Position numbers and translations under genes: made by a program. DNA of 37,783 nt, taken from positions 20,652 through 58,434 of the forward strand of contig PXPD01000015.1 in the NCBI GenBank assembly GCA_003009815.1, read 5' to 3'. Origin of the DNA: Nanohaloarchaea archaeon SW_4_43_9 (GTDB lineage: Archaea; Nanohalarchaeota; Nanosalinia; Nanosalinales; Nanosalinaceae). Under the pieces are notes generated by a model, which saw only the letters and a list, made by a program, of their open reading frames with translations, was not told where the DNA came from and did no database searches. Within the stretch, counting starts at the first letter, position 1, and each line of letters begins with the position of its first letter. Positions 8,506 through 16,671 of the stretch are shown piece after piece.

Positions 8506-9405
8506 CTACTGTTTCTGACAGTTTTAGCCTCTGGATGCATACATTCTAATGAAGGAACGGTAACCGAAGGACCAGAGTCTGTTGATATACAGAGTATACA
8601 GGTTACACCCAGCGAGATTTATGAGGGGCAAAATGTTAGATCCTCTTTAACAGCTTTTAACGCCGGCAATATAGAGGCCGAGGTTATACTTGGAGAAAAT
8701 GGTGAAAAAATGCTGACTGATTACTGTCCTGACATATTCGAGAATAAAGAGGAAAGGTTCTCGGCGTCTACCTCGAGAGTAGCGGAGACTAGAAAAGGCA
8801 AAGAAGCTTCTTACAATCTGAAGCCCGGTGATAAAATTAATGTAAGATGGTTTTTACAGCAGCAGGGCAATGTTCCGTTGATCGGGAAAAGATGTCAAAT
8901 GTCGTTCTCTGTACCGTTCAATTACAGCGTTGAGGCATATAGGCAGGTCCAGATCAAACAGGATAGATCAGTGGAAGGATCACCTAATCTTCAGTCAGAA
9001 TCTTCCAGCGGACCTTTAACATTGGCTATGGAAACCTTGCCTGGTTCTACAGGCCGCCCCGATACTTATATTGCAGAGGAGACGGGCGATGAAAGAATAC
9101 AGTTGCTTGTTCAGTTAATAAACGAGAAGCCCCAGGAAGAGTACAGGAAAGGTGTAGTTGAAATAGATAGGGAATCTTTCTCCATTCGTGCTACAGACCC
9201 CTTAGATGTTGATAGAAGTGATTGCGAGTTCCCTGATGCAGATTTCCGTATGTACCAGGGAAAGAGTGTGGTCATACAGTGCGATATCCCGGTGCCGCAG
9301 AATTTTGAAGAGCCTTCTGTACTTTCAGATATTACCGCCGGTATAGATTACAAGTACATCAAGGACGGAGGAACAAGAACGGTAAAGGTGGAGACCCGTG
9401 GATAA
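8479..9405 (+). CDS. Lipoprotein, first of three tandem paralogues
   Basis: 308 residues. A lipoprotein signal peptide ends in the lipobox LASGC (Cys about residue 20), so the mature protein should be lipid-anchored outside the cell. After a short linker comes a CARDB-like beta domain (VTPSEIYEGQNVRSSLTAFNAGN), which in this superfamily is an Ig-like fold mediating cell-surface adhesion. A second beta module begins near 175, and the protein ends in the module YKYIKDGGTRTVKVET shared in form with the next two genes. It overlaps the next gene by 8 bases, so the three are one operon. Confidence 0.75.
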   Translation: MQSNTTVLTLLFLTVLASGCIHSNEGTVTEGPESVDIQSIQVTPSEIYEGQNVRSSLTAFNAGNIEAEVILGENGEKMLTDYCPDIFENKEERFSASTSRVAETRKGKEASYNLKPGDKINVRWFLQQQGNVPLIGKRCQMSFSVPFNYSVEAYRQVQIKQDRSVEGSPNLQSESSSGPLTLAMETLPGSTGRPDTYIAEETGDERIQLLVQLINEKPQEEYRKGVVEIDRESFSIRATDPLDVDRSDCEFPDADFRMYQGKSVVIQCDIPVPQNFEEPSVLSDITAGIDYKYIKDGGTRTVKVETRG

Positions 9406-10201
9406 CAAAATTATGCTTCTAGCAGCTGTAGTTACTGTATCTGGCTGCACGCATATGACCGGGCCTCTGACGCCTCCAAGCGGTCCTTCAGGTTCAGGAT
9501 TACAGGTTGAAACTCTTGATATCTCAGACAGTACTGTAAGCCCCGGTCAGACAGCTTTAATCACTTTAAAGCTTAAAAATTATCACAGACAGGAGATAGC
9601 CATAGAAGATATCTCTCTCTACAATACGGGTGTACTGGAGACGGAAAAACAGGGATGCAACCCTCCTCCCTCCCGTCTTGAGACAGCTAGAAAAGATTAT
9701 ATCCCGGAGATGCGGTGTCGCTGGACAGTACAGGTTCCTGAAAAAGAGATTGAAAATTTTAACTCTAAGACGGTTCCGGTTAAACTCAATCTCGCCTATC
9801 AGTCACAACTATCTAACTCTGACAAACCTATTAAGGTGCATTTTCAGCCTTTAGAAGATATAGAGCAAAAAAACGAGGTGAGGGAAACTTATTCGAACAA
9901 GGAGGTAAGCCTTCAAATTGAAACTGGAAGCCCAATACAGTTTGAAGGCAGTACAGTAAAAATTACAGCGAGTAATGATGGCAATGGAAGAGTAGATTCG
10001 GATTATAGCTTTGATTATTCGCCTTCAACCGTTTTCCCTGATTGTCCGCAGCAGAAAGAACCTTTGATCGAGCAGGAAGTCCAGTTTGCCTGCAGTATAG
10101 ATCCTCAGACAGATTCTAGTCTTACCCGGAACCTCATAGTTTCCACATCTTATAAATACGTGAAAGAGCCAACACTTGATGTCGAGGTTGTCAACCGCTA
10201 A
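9398..10201 (+). CDS. Lipoprotein, second of three tandem paralogues
   Basis: 267 residues with a short lipoprotein signal ending TVSGC (Cys about residue 17). The mature part has the same order as its neighbours: a Pro/Ser linker, a CARDB-like domain (ISDSTVSPGQTALITLKLKN), a second beta module around 165-265 and the closing YKYVKEPTLDVEV. Overall identity to the flanking paralogues is low and mainly in the pattern of turns, so the duplication is old. Its stop overlaps the next start by one base (TAATG). Confidence 0.72.
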   Translation: MDNKIMLLAAVVTVSGCTHMTGPLTPPSGPSGSGLQVETLDISDSTVSPGQTALITLKLKNYHRQEIAIEDISLYNTGVLETEKQGCNPPPSRLETARKDYIPEMRCRWTVQVPEKEIENFNSKTVPVKLNLAYQSQLSNSDKPIKVHFQPLEDIEQKNEVRETYSNKEVSLQIETGSPIQFEGSTVKITASNDGNGRVDSDYSFDYSPSTVFPDCPQQKEPLIEQEVQFACSIDPQTDSSLTRNLIVSTSYKYVKEPTLDVEVVNR

Positions 10202-11133
10202 TGATGGAGAATAGGGAAATACTGGTTTTGTTGGCGCTTGTAGTCGTGGCTTCAGGCTGTTCACATACAGCTTCGCCATCTACATCCACTAGTAGTGTAA
10301 CGATTCAAAACTTCTCAGCTTTTCCAAGCGATGTTTTAAGTGAGCAACAGGTTCGTTTAAGCCTTACACTGAAGAACAACGGAGACGCAGACGCTGAAGA
10401 TGTCCAGGCAAGACTATTCAATGTTCCATTCAGCGGCGAGAGAAACTGGAAATTAGATGGTGAGAGAACGATCACATTTGGAACACTTCAATCTGCTGAT
10501 GAGGAAAGAAATCTTCCTGCCAGAGAATCAACAAAATACTGGTCACTGAACTCTCCTAATCTTGAGGAGGGCGCCACGATACCTTACCGGTTTATTACTA
10601 GAGTATACTACAAATACCAGACAACAGGCACCACCAGTGTCACTCTTATGGGTCAGCGAAGATATAGACAGCAAGGAAATCCTGAAAGGCCAACCCTTGA
10701 TACAACAAGCGGCCCTATCCAGATGGAAATCAGAACGCGTTCACCCATAGTATTCTATCCTGAAGACGATTCAAGCAGGACAACAGAGATGTGTGTCATT
10801 GTAACTAATGAGGGAACAGGAACACCATTTATCCATGATCAGGCTTATGATGGTAACCAGTATAATATGGAGAGAGAAAACTCTAACAAGGTCAAACTGC
10901 GTGTGAAAAACCAGGGCAACACTGATTTCTCAGCATCAAGTGATAACTCTCAAACTGTTTTAGTCGATATGTTAGGGAATAGAGGTATTGGATGTTTCAG
11001 TATTGATGTCAGAAACTGGAACAGTAATGTAGGACCTCAACAGGATGTACCTGTACTTATCGAGGCGGATTACGGTTACGTTAAAGAGACTTCATCATCT
11101 GCAACTGTCAGCGGAACAGATAGGTTTCGATAG
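10201..11133 (+). CDS. Lipoprotein, third of three tandem paralogues
   Basis: 310 residues, or 309 from the second of two adjacent ATGs. The signal ends VVASGC (Cys about 20), followed by a Ser/Thr-rich linker (TASPSTSTSS), a CARDB-like domain (SDVLSEQQVRLSLTLKNNGDADAEDV), a second module from about 170 and the shared ending YGYVKETSSSATV. The last gene of the lipoprotein operon; it is convergent with the surface-protein gene ending at 11146. Confidence 0.72.
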   Translation: MMENREILVLLALVVVASGCSHTASPSTSTSSVTIQNFSAFPSDVLSEQQVRLSLTLKNNGDADAEDVQARLFNVPFSGERNWKLDGERTITFGTLQSADEERNLPARESTKYWSLNSPNLEEGATIPYRFITRVYYKYQTTGTTSVTLMGQRRYRQQGNPERPTLDTTSGPIQMEIRTRSPIVFYPEDDSSRTTEMCVIVTNEGTGTPFIHDQAYDGNQYNMERENSNKVKLRVKNQGNTDFSASSDNSQTVLVDMLGNRGIGCFSIDVRNWNSNVGPQQDVPVLIEADYGYVKETSSSATVSGTDRFR

Positions 11134-11145
11134 AAAAAAGAAAAG
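11134..11145 (-). terminator. T-run terminator for the minus-strand surface-protein gene
   Basis: Read on the minus strand, the bases just after the stop at 11146 are pyrimidine-rich (CTTTTCTTTTTTC), typical of archaeal oligo-T termination. The gap between the two convergent genes is only 12 bases. Confidence 0.4.
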
Positions 11146-12800
11146 TTAGAAGAAGAACAGGACTGCAGCTGTGATTGCTGCACCTGCTGTTACTGCAACT
11201 CCTACTTTCCCTGCTTCTCCTTCTAGGTTTGGAGAAGGAACTTGATCGAAGAAGCCTCCGGTCACTTCGTTTCTCTCATCTTTGATTGATTCCTCAACGT
11301 CTTTTTCGATCAACAGCTTGACTTTCTTACTTTTCTCAATTTCAGTTCCCTTAGCTTTTGCTGTGATCTTGACTTCTCCCTTCTTCTGGAATGGAACTCC
11401 TGCGTAGATATAGGCTGTTTCTGTTTCTCCTGCTGCTACTGTTACTTCCTCTGGTTTAACTGAGATCCATTCAGGTCCTTCCTTTGAGAGTTCGTAGGTG
11501 TTCTCTCTTGTTCCTGTGTTGTTCAGCCTTATCTTGTAGATTGCGCTTCTATTCTCTCCTGCGCTTGCTACTTCCGGAATGACCTGCATATCTAGATCCC
11601 AGCAGTTCTCTACTGTCAGTGTTGATGCTGATGATTTTACAGGTTCTCCGAATGTTGTTGCTGTGGATGTAAGTCTGACCTCATGTTCTCCTACTCCGAG
11701 GTCGCCGGATGTGTCTACTTCAACTTCCTGGCTTTCTCCGGGCGCAAGCTCTACTTCTGATGTCTGGAGGTCTCCTGTGCTTGCTTCTAGATTGAACGAC
11801 TCCAGTGCTTCTCCCGTGTTTTCAACTTCTGCTGTGAATGTCGTTGATTCATCTTCACAGATGGTTCTCGCCTCATTCTCTAGATTGATCTCTGAGTTCA
11901 TTCCATTGTATGAATCGAGGGTTACTGTGTTCGAACTCTCGGAGTTGCCTGCGGCTGAGACTGTGATCTCTCGTGATCCCAGTTCTCCAGGTCTTACAAC
12001 CAGTGTCGTTGATCTGGTTGCTCCTGCTGGAACATCTAACGATGTCTTGAGGAGCTTTCCTTCTGTTGTCTCGAGTGTGAACTCATCTGCCTTGGTTCCG
12101 AGGTTCCTGGCAGTTACTTCGTACTCTGTCTTGGTTCCTGCTGCTGTCTCCTGGCTTTCAGGTGTTACTGATACTTCAGAGTTCCAGCATTCCTCTGCGT
12201 TGAACTGTACGTTCTGAATGTCCTGTGCGTAGCTTGTCTTTGATGCGGTTACCACCTGGAAGTTCCTCTCTACAGGTGTATCTGAGGACATTTCAAGTGT
12301 AAGTTCCGCTGTCTCTCCGTCTTCAAGATTGACAGAGTTTCTTGAGAGCTGTCCGAAGTCGGAAGTAACTGAGAACTCTTCAGGCTGGATACCTGTGTTC
12401 TCTACCTCGACTGTGTAGACAGCTTTCTGTCCCAGGCATACTGTCTTTGATTCTTCGGCATTGACTTCTACCTGATGATCCTTGATAACTTCTACGGTAC
12501 CTGTCTCCGAGAATCTGTCTCCGCTTGCTCTTGATTCTGCGGTCAACTGGAATGTATATGTTCCCTCATCTCTATCGGTTCTGGGGTTGAACCAGACGTT
12601 TACTGTCTCCGATTCTCCAGGTTCTAGCTCCGTTTTCTGCGGTGCGATTGTTCGACTTCAAGCTCGTACGATGTAAAAGAGTCAATTCGTGCGCTTGAGC
12701 TTTCTGGGAACAGGTTTAGGGCTGCAGGACTTGCTGAAACTAGTCCTGTTACCAAAACTAATGTTGCTGTAAGTAGTCCGAGTTTGTTGTGGAAATTCAT
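11146..12800 (-). pseudogene. Secreted repeat surface protein with C-terminal TM anchor; one apparent frameshift
   Basis: The intact part encodes 466 residues; a signal peptide for the same protein lies upstream in another frame (MNFHNKLGLLTATLVLVTG, start 12800). That frame stops about 50 codons on, while the downstream frame is coding-like across the junction (IAPQKTELEPGESETVNVW). One inserted base near 12650-12658 rejoins them into about 552 residues. The body holds four or five tandem Ig-like modules with recurring phrases (ENTGIQPEEF, ARNLGTKADEF, ENTGEALESF, NNTGTRENTY), each with a L-x-P-G-E/A-x-x-x turn: CARDB/NEW3-type domains. It ends in a hydrophobic helix VGVAVTAGAAITAAVLFFF, a C-terminal membrane anchor. 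Probably a cell-envelope or S-layer-like protein. The frameshift may be a base-calling error. Confidence 0.72.
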
Positions 12801-12846
12801 GGTTTAATTGTCACCTAGTAATAACACTTCAGTTAATTTTTAAATA
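12801..12846 (-). promoter_or_regulatory. Promoter and leader of the surface-protein gene
   Basis: On the minus strand TATTTAAAA lies about 40 bases before the ATG at 12800, so a leader of about 15 bases is expected. GGTGA at 12815-12811, complementary to the usual 16S 3' end, lies 10 bases before the start. The block AGGTGACAATTAA is identical to that before the gene starting at 16576. Confidence 0.6.
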
Positions 12847-12873
12847 TCGGTCGGTAGTCAACTATGTTTACCA

Positions 12874-15801
12874 CTATAGAAAGACATTTTTCAGCCTTTC
12901 ATATAGCGATAGCTTTCTCTGGTTTTTGGTTCCCCCTACTTCTACCGGCACTCTTTCGGTATGGACGATTTCTGAGTCGCTGGTAATGGTAACCCGTGGA
13001 TTGAATTCTCCCTCTTCTCTCGGTGTGAGATAGAAGAAGACTTCTCTTTCCTCTCCTGGCTGGAGGATAACTTCTTTCTCCGTTGTTGAAGTCCAGGTGC
13101 TTGGAAGACCTTTTATACCGACAAAGTACTTCGTCCGGACATCGTTATTGTTGTAGATAGTTGCCTTCACAATACCTCTACCTGATTCAACCGATGCAAT
13201 CTGTCCAGGGAAGCTTGAAGCCTCTGGCTTCGCCTCATGAACCTCTACTTCCCTCTCAGCAGAGCTTCTTTCACCTCTTGCTAATCCAACTATCTTGTAG
13301 TTGACCTCGCCTTTCTTTCTGGCTACTGTGTCGAAACATACAGTACCTCTATCAGTTGTTGACTCAACTATCTCTCCATCAACTACAAGAAGTACTGCAG
13401 GGATTTTCTGTGAGTTGACATCTGCACAGACTTCTATCTTATCGCCCTGGAATACTGTCTCAGGTGTCTCCATGTTACCAACCGTTACTGTTGGAAGAAC
13501 AGTAAGCTTTCTTGTTGCTCTATACTGATCAGTTTTCGCAGTTAGTTCGAAATCACCTGTTCTCTCCGGGTAGATGAATGTCGAGTAGTAACCATCAGGT
13601 TCTGTTGATACCTGCTTGAGCTCTCTGTTGTTCATCTCTATCTCAACGTTTTCTCTTCCTTGAGCGTTTTCAACGTATCCTGAGATCTTGACAGATTTAC
13701 CTGCTCTCACCCTGTCAGGAACGACTTTCATTGAAATACCTGATTCTTCTTCATCCTCTACTGCTTCACAGTCAAGCACCTCTATACTGTCTCTTATGGC
13801 ATCGCTGTTTCCGCCGACTGTTTTGATTGTGAACTCCTTTGTTCCAGGTGATGTTGGTGTGAATGTTACAGTAGCTTCCTCACTTTCTCCTTCTTCAAGC
13901 AAGGTGCTGTAGCTGTTGACGTCTCCCGGTCCTTCACCTTTTATTATCGTTAGTCTTTCCCTATCTCCGATGTTCTCTGCGGTGAAAGTTACATCGAAGC
14001 TTTCACCAGAACAGATATTCTCCGGTGTGTCAATGTTGCTGAATGAAACCCTACTTTTTGCTCTTACAGTATAACTACCCTGTGCAGTATCTGTGTTCCC
14101 GTCGTTATCCGTAACTCTTACCCTGGCTGTTCGTTGGGTCTCTTCGAAGAACTTTTCCTTTACCTCCGAATCATCGCTGGTTATCTCATAGTCGCCGTCT
14201 CCATCAAGGTCGAACTCATATTCTTCAATTCTTCCATCAAGGTCTTTTGAACCTCCTGCATCAAACTCTATTTCTTCATTCACATCCGCGTTTTTAGGAT
14301 TTATATCAAGTCTTGCGACCGGTTTTTGATCTCCGGTTACTTTGTTGAAAGTCGAGGATCTCTCGAAGAATCCTGAACCACAAGGATCGCCCGTTGTTCT
14401 GACTTCTGCCCTGACATCAGTCACTTTTTCCGCTGTAAAGCTATCGCTGAACTTTCTCTCAGCTCCTGTTCCTAAAGTGACATCAGAATCCGAGACTTTT
14501 CTGTTATCTGCAAAAAGCTGGACATTTACTTCTTGAGGTTCTCCTGTGTTTGTAACTGTAAGTGAAGCCTCAGCCTCGTCATCGGTTTTATCTGTATCGC
14601 TAAAACTGATACCTCCTATATTAACTCTGCACTGTTTCTCTTCTCGTACATTAAGGGCTACGGATGCGGTATCGCTGTTACCATTGGTATCTGTAACTCT
14701 CAGCCATACCTGCTCGTTACCCTCTGAATTGAAACTTTTGAATACCGATCTACCGAATCTACTGGTGGAGTCACTAAACTCCCATTTGTATTCTTTAATA
14801 TTTCCTTCACTTCTTGAACCATCAAACCTGACTGATTCTCCAACGAAAGGATTGTTGTTTGAAACCGATATTACTGCGTTGACATCTTCTGGTTCCTCCT
14901 GGCCACCGTCTCCATTATCTCCGTCATCAGTTTCATTCTGCTCTCTGACACTAACTGTTGCTCTGTCTGTATCGCTTTTTCCTGCTGTATCTGTAACAGT
15001 CAGTGTTGCTTGTTTCTCTCCTGGCGAATCGAATGATCTGGATACAGCTCTATCAAAACTTGTTTTTCCGTCTTCGAAGTTCCACTTGTATTCTTTTATC
15101 GGGGAGTCTCCTTCCTGACTGTCAAAGGCATCGAAGCTAACACTCTGACCTATCTTTACTGAAGAATCTGAAACTGTTATATCTGCAGTAGGTCCTTCTG
15201 CTTCTTCAGGCGGTTCTGATTTCTTTTCTTTTTCAAGTTCGAAACCCCTTTCTTCTTTATCCAGTTCTACGTATACGAATTGATCTGTTCTATCTTTGTA
15301 TGTATCATCTTCTATATTTATGTAGTAACCTTTGTCTTTCTCCAGTTCGAATTGGGCTGTTGATGTTCCCGTCTTACACCCGTTATTTTGGACACAAATA
15401 GAATCTGCTACCACTCTACTGCCTTCTTGGTCTCTTGTGATTACTTTGAGTGTTGACTTGTCTGCACTATCATCTGAACTATCACCTGAATTATCATCTG
15501 CACTTTCAGTTTGCTCAAGTTCTAAGCTAGCATATTCATGATTCTCTTCAAGATAAACGAACCTTGTTCGATCTTCGTATTTAGGATCTGAAATTTCTAC
15601 GTCATAACCTTGGCCTTTTTCCAATGCGAATCGGTATTGATCTTCATTCTCAACACATTCATGACCAGCTATACACATTTCGGCCACATTAACTCTTTCG
15701 CCTGTAGTGTCTTGAGTTATAACTTCTAAAGTAGCTCCTGATACAGAGGCAAAAATGAATATGAGGAATATTGGTAAAACTAATTTTTTCTGAGATTTCA
15801 T
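12874..15801 (-). CDS. Large secreted PKD-domain surface protein
   Basis: 975 residues with a cleavable signal peptide (about 1-22, ends FASVSGA). Two related N-terminal modules (about 23-95 and 115-190, each with C-I/V-x-x-G/N-x-C and FVY motifs) and a Ser/Asp-rich linker are followed by two PKD domains (about 205-285 and 308-385, with YKWNFEDG and YKWEFSDS), a Cys-containing CARDB-like module, a third PKD domain at about 500-585 carrying the DLDGDGDYEI turn, and further Ig-like modules. There is no C-terminal TM helix, so it is secreted or held by partners. PKD domains act in protein-protein or protein-carbohydrate contacts. Its start overlaps the upstream stop in an ATGA, so it is cotranscribed with the genes at 15798-16576. 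Confidence 0.85.
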   Translation of the reverse strand: MKSQKKLVLPIFLIFIFASVSGATLEVITQDTTGERVNVAEMCIAGHECVENEDQYRFALEKGQGYDVEISDPKYEDRTRFVYLEENHEYASLELEQTESADDNSGDSSDDSADKSTLKVITRDQEGSRVVADSICVQNNGCKTGTSTAQFELEKDKGYYINIEDDTYKDRTDQFVYVELDKEERGFELEKEKKSEPPEEAEGPTADITVSDSSVKIGQSVSFDAFDSQEGDSPIKEYKWNFEDGKTSFDRAVSRSFDSPGEKQATLTVTDTAGKSDTDRATVSVREQNETDDGDNGDGGQEEPEDVNAVISVSNNNPFVGESVRFDGSRSEGNIKEYKWEFSDSTSRFGRSVFKSFNSEGNEQVWLRVTDTNGNSDTASVALNVREEKQCRVNIGGISFSDTDKTDDEAEASLTVTNTGEPQEVNVQLFADNRKVSDSDVTLGTGAERKFSDSFTAEKVTDVRAEVRTTGDPCGSGFFERSSTFNKVTGDQKPVARLDINPKNADVNEEIEFDAGGSKDLDGRIEEYEFDLDGDGDYEITSDDSEVKEKFFEETQRTARVRVTDNDGNTDTAQGSYTVRAKSRVSFSNIDTPENICSGESFDVTFTAENIGDRERLTIIKGEGPGDVNSYSTLLEEGESEEATVTFTPTSPGTKEFTIKTVGGNSDAIRDSIEVLDCEAVEDEEESGISMKVVPDRVRAGKSVKISGYVENAQGRENVEIEMNNRELKQVSTEPDGYYSTFIYPERTGDFELTAKTDQYRATRKLTVLPTVTVGNMETPETVFQGDKIEVCADVNSQKIPAVLLVVDGEIVESTTDRGTVCFDTVARKKGEVNYKIVGLARGERSSAEREVEVHEAKPEASSFPGQIASVESGRGIVKATIYNNNDVRTKYFVGIKGLPSTWTSTTEKEVILQPGEEREVFFYLTPREEGEFNPRVTITSDSEIVHTERVPVEVGGTKNQRKLSLYERLKNVFL

Positions 15802-16373
15802 TGTTTCTCCTCCCTTAGAAGTTCGTAAGTATCGCTACCTATCTCAGTGTATTCATTTGGAGATGTTTTTGCAACAAAATCATCTGTTTGCTCTTTGTAT
15901 TCCACAGTCACTATATCTCCATCCAGAGCAATGATTTCTTCAAGTTGTCCAAAATAATCTTGATGTTCTTGCTGTATTTCTCTGAGCGCAGGATCTGTGT
16001 AATGTAGATTAGGATACCCGATATCGGTTGGCGTATCTGTCTCGGTTCTCGTAGATGTTCGTTCATAATCATTTCTTGGTGTTTTGGTAGGTGTTTGTTC
16101 ATTACCAACATCACTTGAGGAGGGTTGTCTACTTCCTTCAATATCCTTTCCACTTTGATCCCATAGTCCATAAAGAATGCCTCCGCCCGCTGCTGTTCCT
16201 CCTAAAACACCGGCTAATACAGCTCTTCTGTTTGCCTGGATTATTCCTTCATCCTGTTTCTTTTCGTGATCTAGTTCAGCATCCTTTCTTTCTCTATAAG
16301 CTTCTTCTCTTTCATCTGCTGGGCTTGGTTCTAGTTCAGAGTCTATCGAATCCCATTTTTCATCTTCTGTCAT
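15798..16373 (-). CDS. Single-pass membrane protein with a twin-arginine-like segment
   Basis: 191 residues. An unusually long charged N-terminus (1-45, rich in Glu, Asp and Lys) precedes NRRAVLAGVLGGTAAGGG at about 48-65, which looks like a Tat signal (RR followed by a weakly hydrophobic Gly/Ala core). A Ser/Thr/Pro-rich linker (about 75-120) resembles a glycosylated stalk, and a small acidic domain ends the protein. No AXA-like site is evident, so it may stay membrane-bound. ATGA overlaps join it to both neighbours, so it probably works with the PKD protein. Family not recognised. Confidence 0.7.
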   Translation of the reverse strand: MTEDEKWDSIDSELEPSPADEREEAYRERKDAELDHEKKQDEGIIQANRRAVLAGVLGGTAAGGGILYGLWDQSGKDIEGSRQPSSSDVGNEQTPTKTPRNDYERTSTRTETDTPTDIGYPNLHYTDPALREIQQEHQDYFGQLEEIIALDGDIVTVEYKEQTDDFVAKTSPNEYTEIGSDTYELLREEKQ

Positions 16374-16576
16374 TTGTACGAGTACACCTCACTGTCAAGG
16401 TATAGTTCGTCTCTTTTGTCATCGTACTGTATTACATTGCTCCTATCTGCTTCTATACTTTCTTCTCTGGTTAAATCTCTAGGACTCTCTGCCTCTCCTT
16501 CGAGTATTTTAACTGCTGTGGTGTGTTCGTCTGGGCTGAGTGCTTTTTCCCTTATTTTATCTTTAATTGTTGTCAT
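16370..16576 (-). CDS. Small acidic protein, first gene of the surface operon
   Basis: 68 residues (MTTIKDKIREKALSPDEHTT...), charged, with no signal or TM helix, so cytoplasmic. The pattern DELYLDSEVYSYK at the C-terminus looks beta-stranded. It opens a three-gene operon (ATGA overlap with 15798-16373) and has the same promoter/leader design as the other surface genes, which supports it being a real gene. It might be an adaptor or a regulator; no family recognised. Confidence 0.6.
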   Translation of the reverse strand: MTTIKDKIREKALSPDEHTTAVKILEGEAESPRDLTREESIEADRSNVIQYDDKRDELYLDSEVYSYK

Positions 16577-16623
16577 TTAATTGTCACCTTATGTGTTATT
16601 ACTGTTAAGTAACACTTTTAAAT
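16577..16623 (-). promoter_or_regulatory. Promoter and leader of the three-gene surface operon
   Basis: ATTTAAAA on the minus strand at 16623-16616 lies about 43 bases upstream of the ATG at 16576. Between them are an imperfect palindrome (GTGTTAC and GTAATAACAC) and AGGTGACAATTAA directly before the ATG. The GTGTTATTAC and AGGTGACAATTAA elements recur before 12800. Confidence 0.6.
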
Positions 16624-16671
16624 GTTTTGATATTTATCCCTGTAATTCTGTTAAAAACTCCTTGTCCGTTG

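Noticed and set aside
11579..12217. Open frame of 212 codons on the plus strand inside the surface-protein gene
   Set aside because: Low-complexity Ser/Val-rich shadow of the opposite strand, which has clear repeat domains and a promoter.
14546..15118. Open frame of 190 codons on the plus strand inside the PKD gene
   Set aside because: Ser/Leu-rich antisense shadow; the opposite strand encodes PKD domains.
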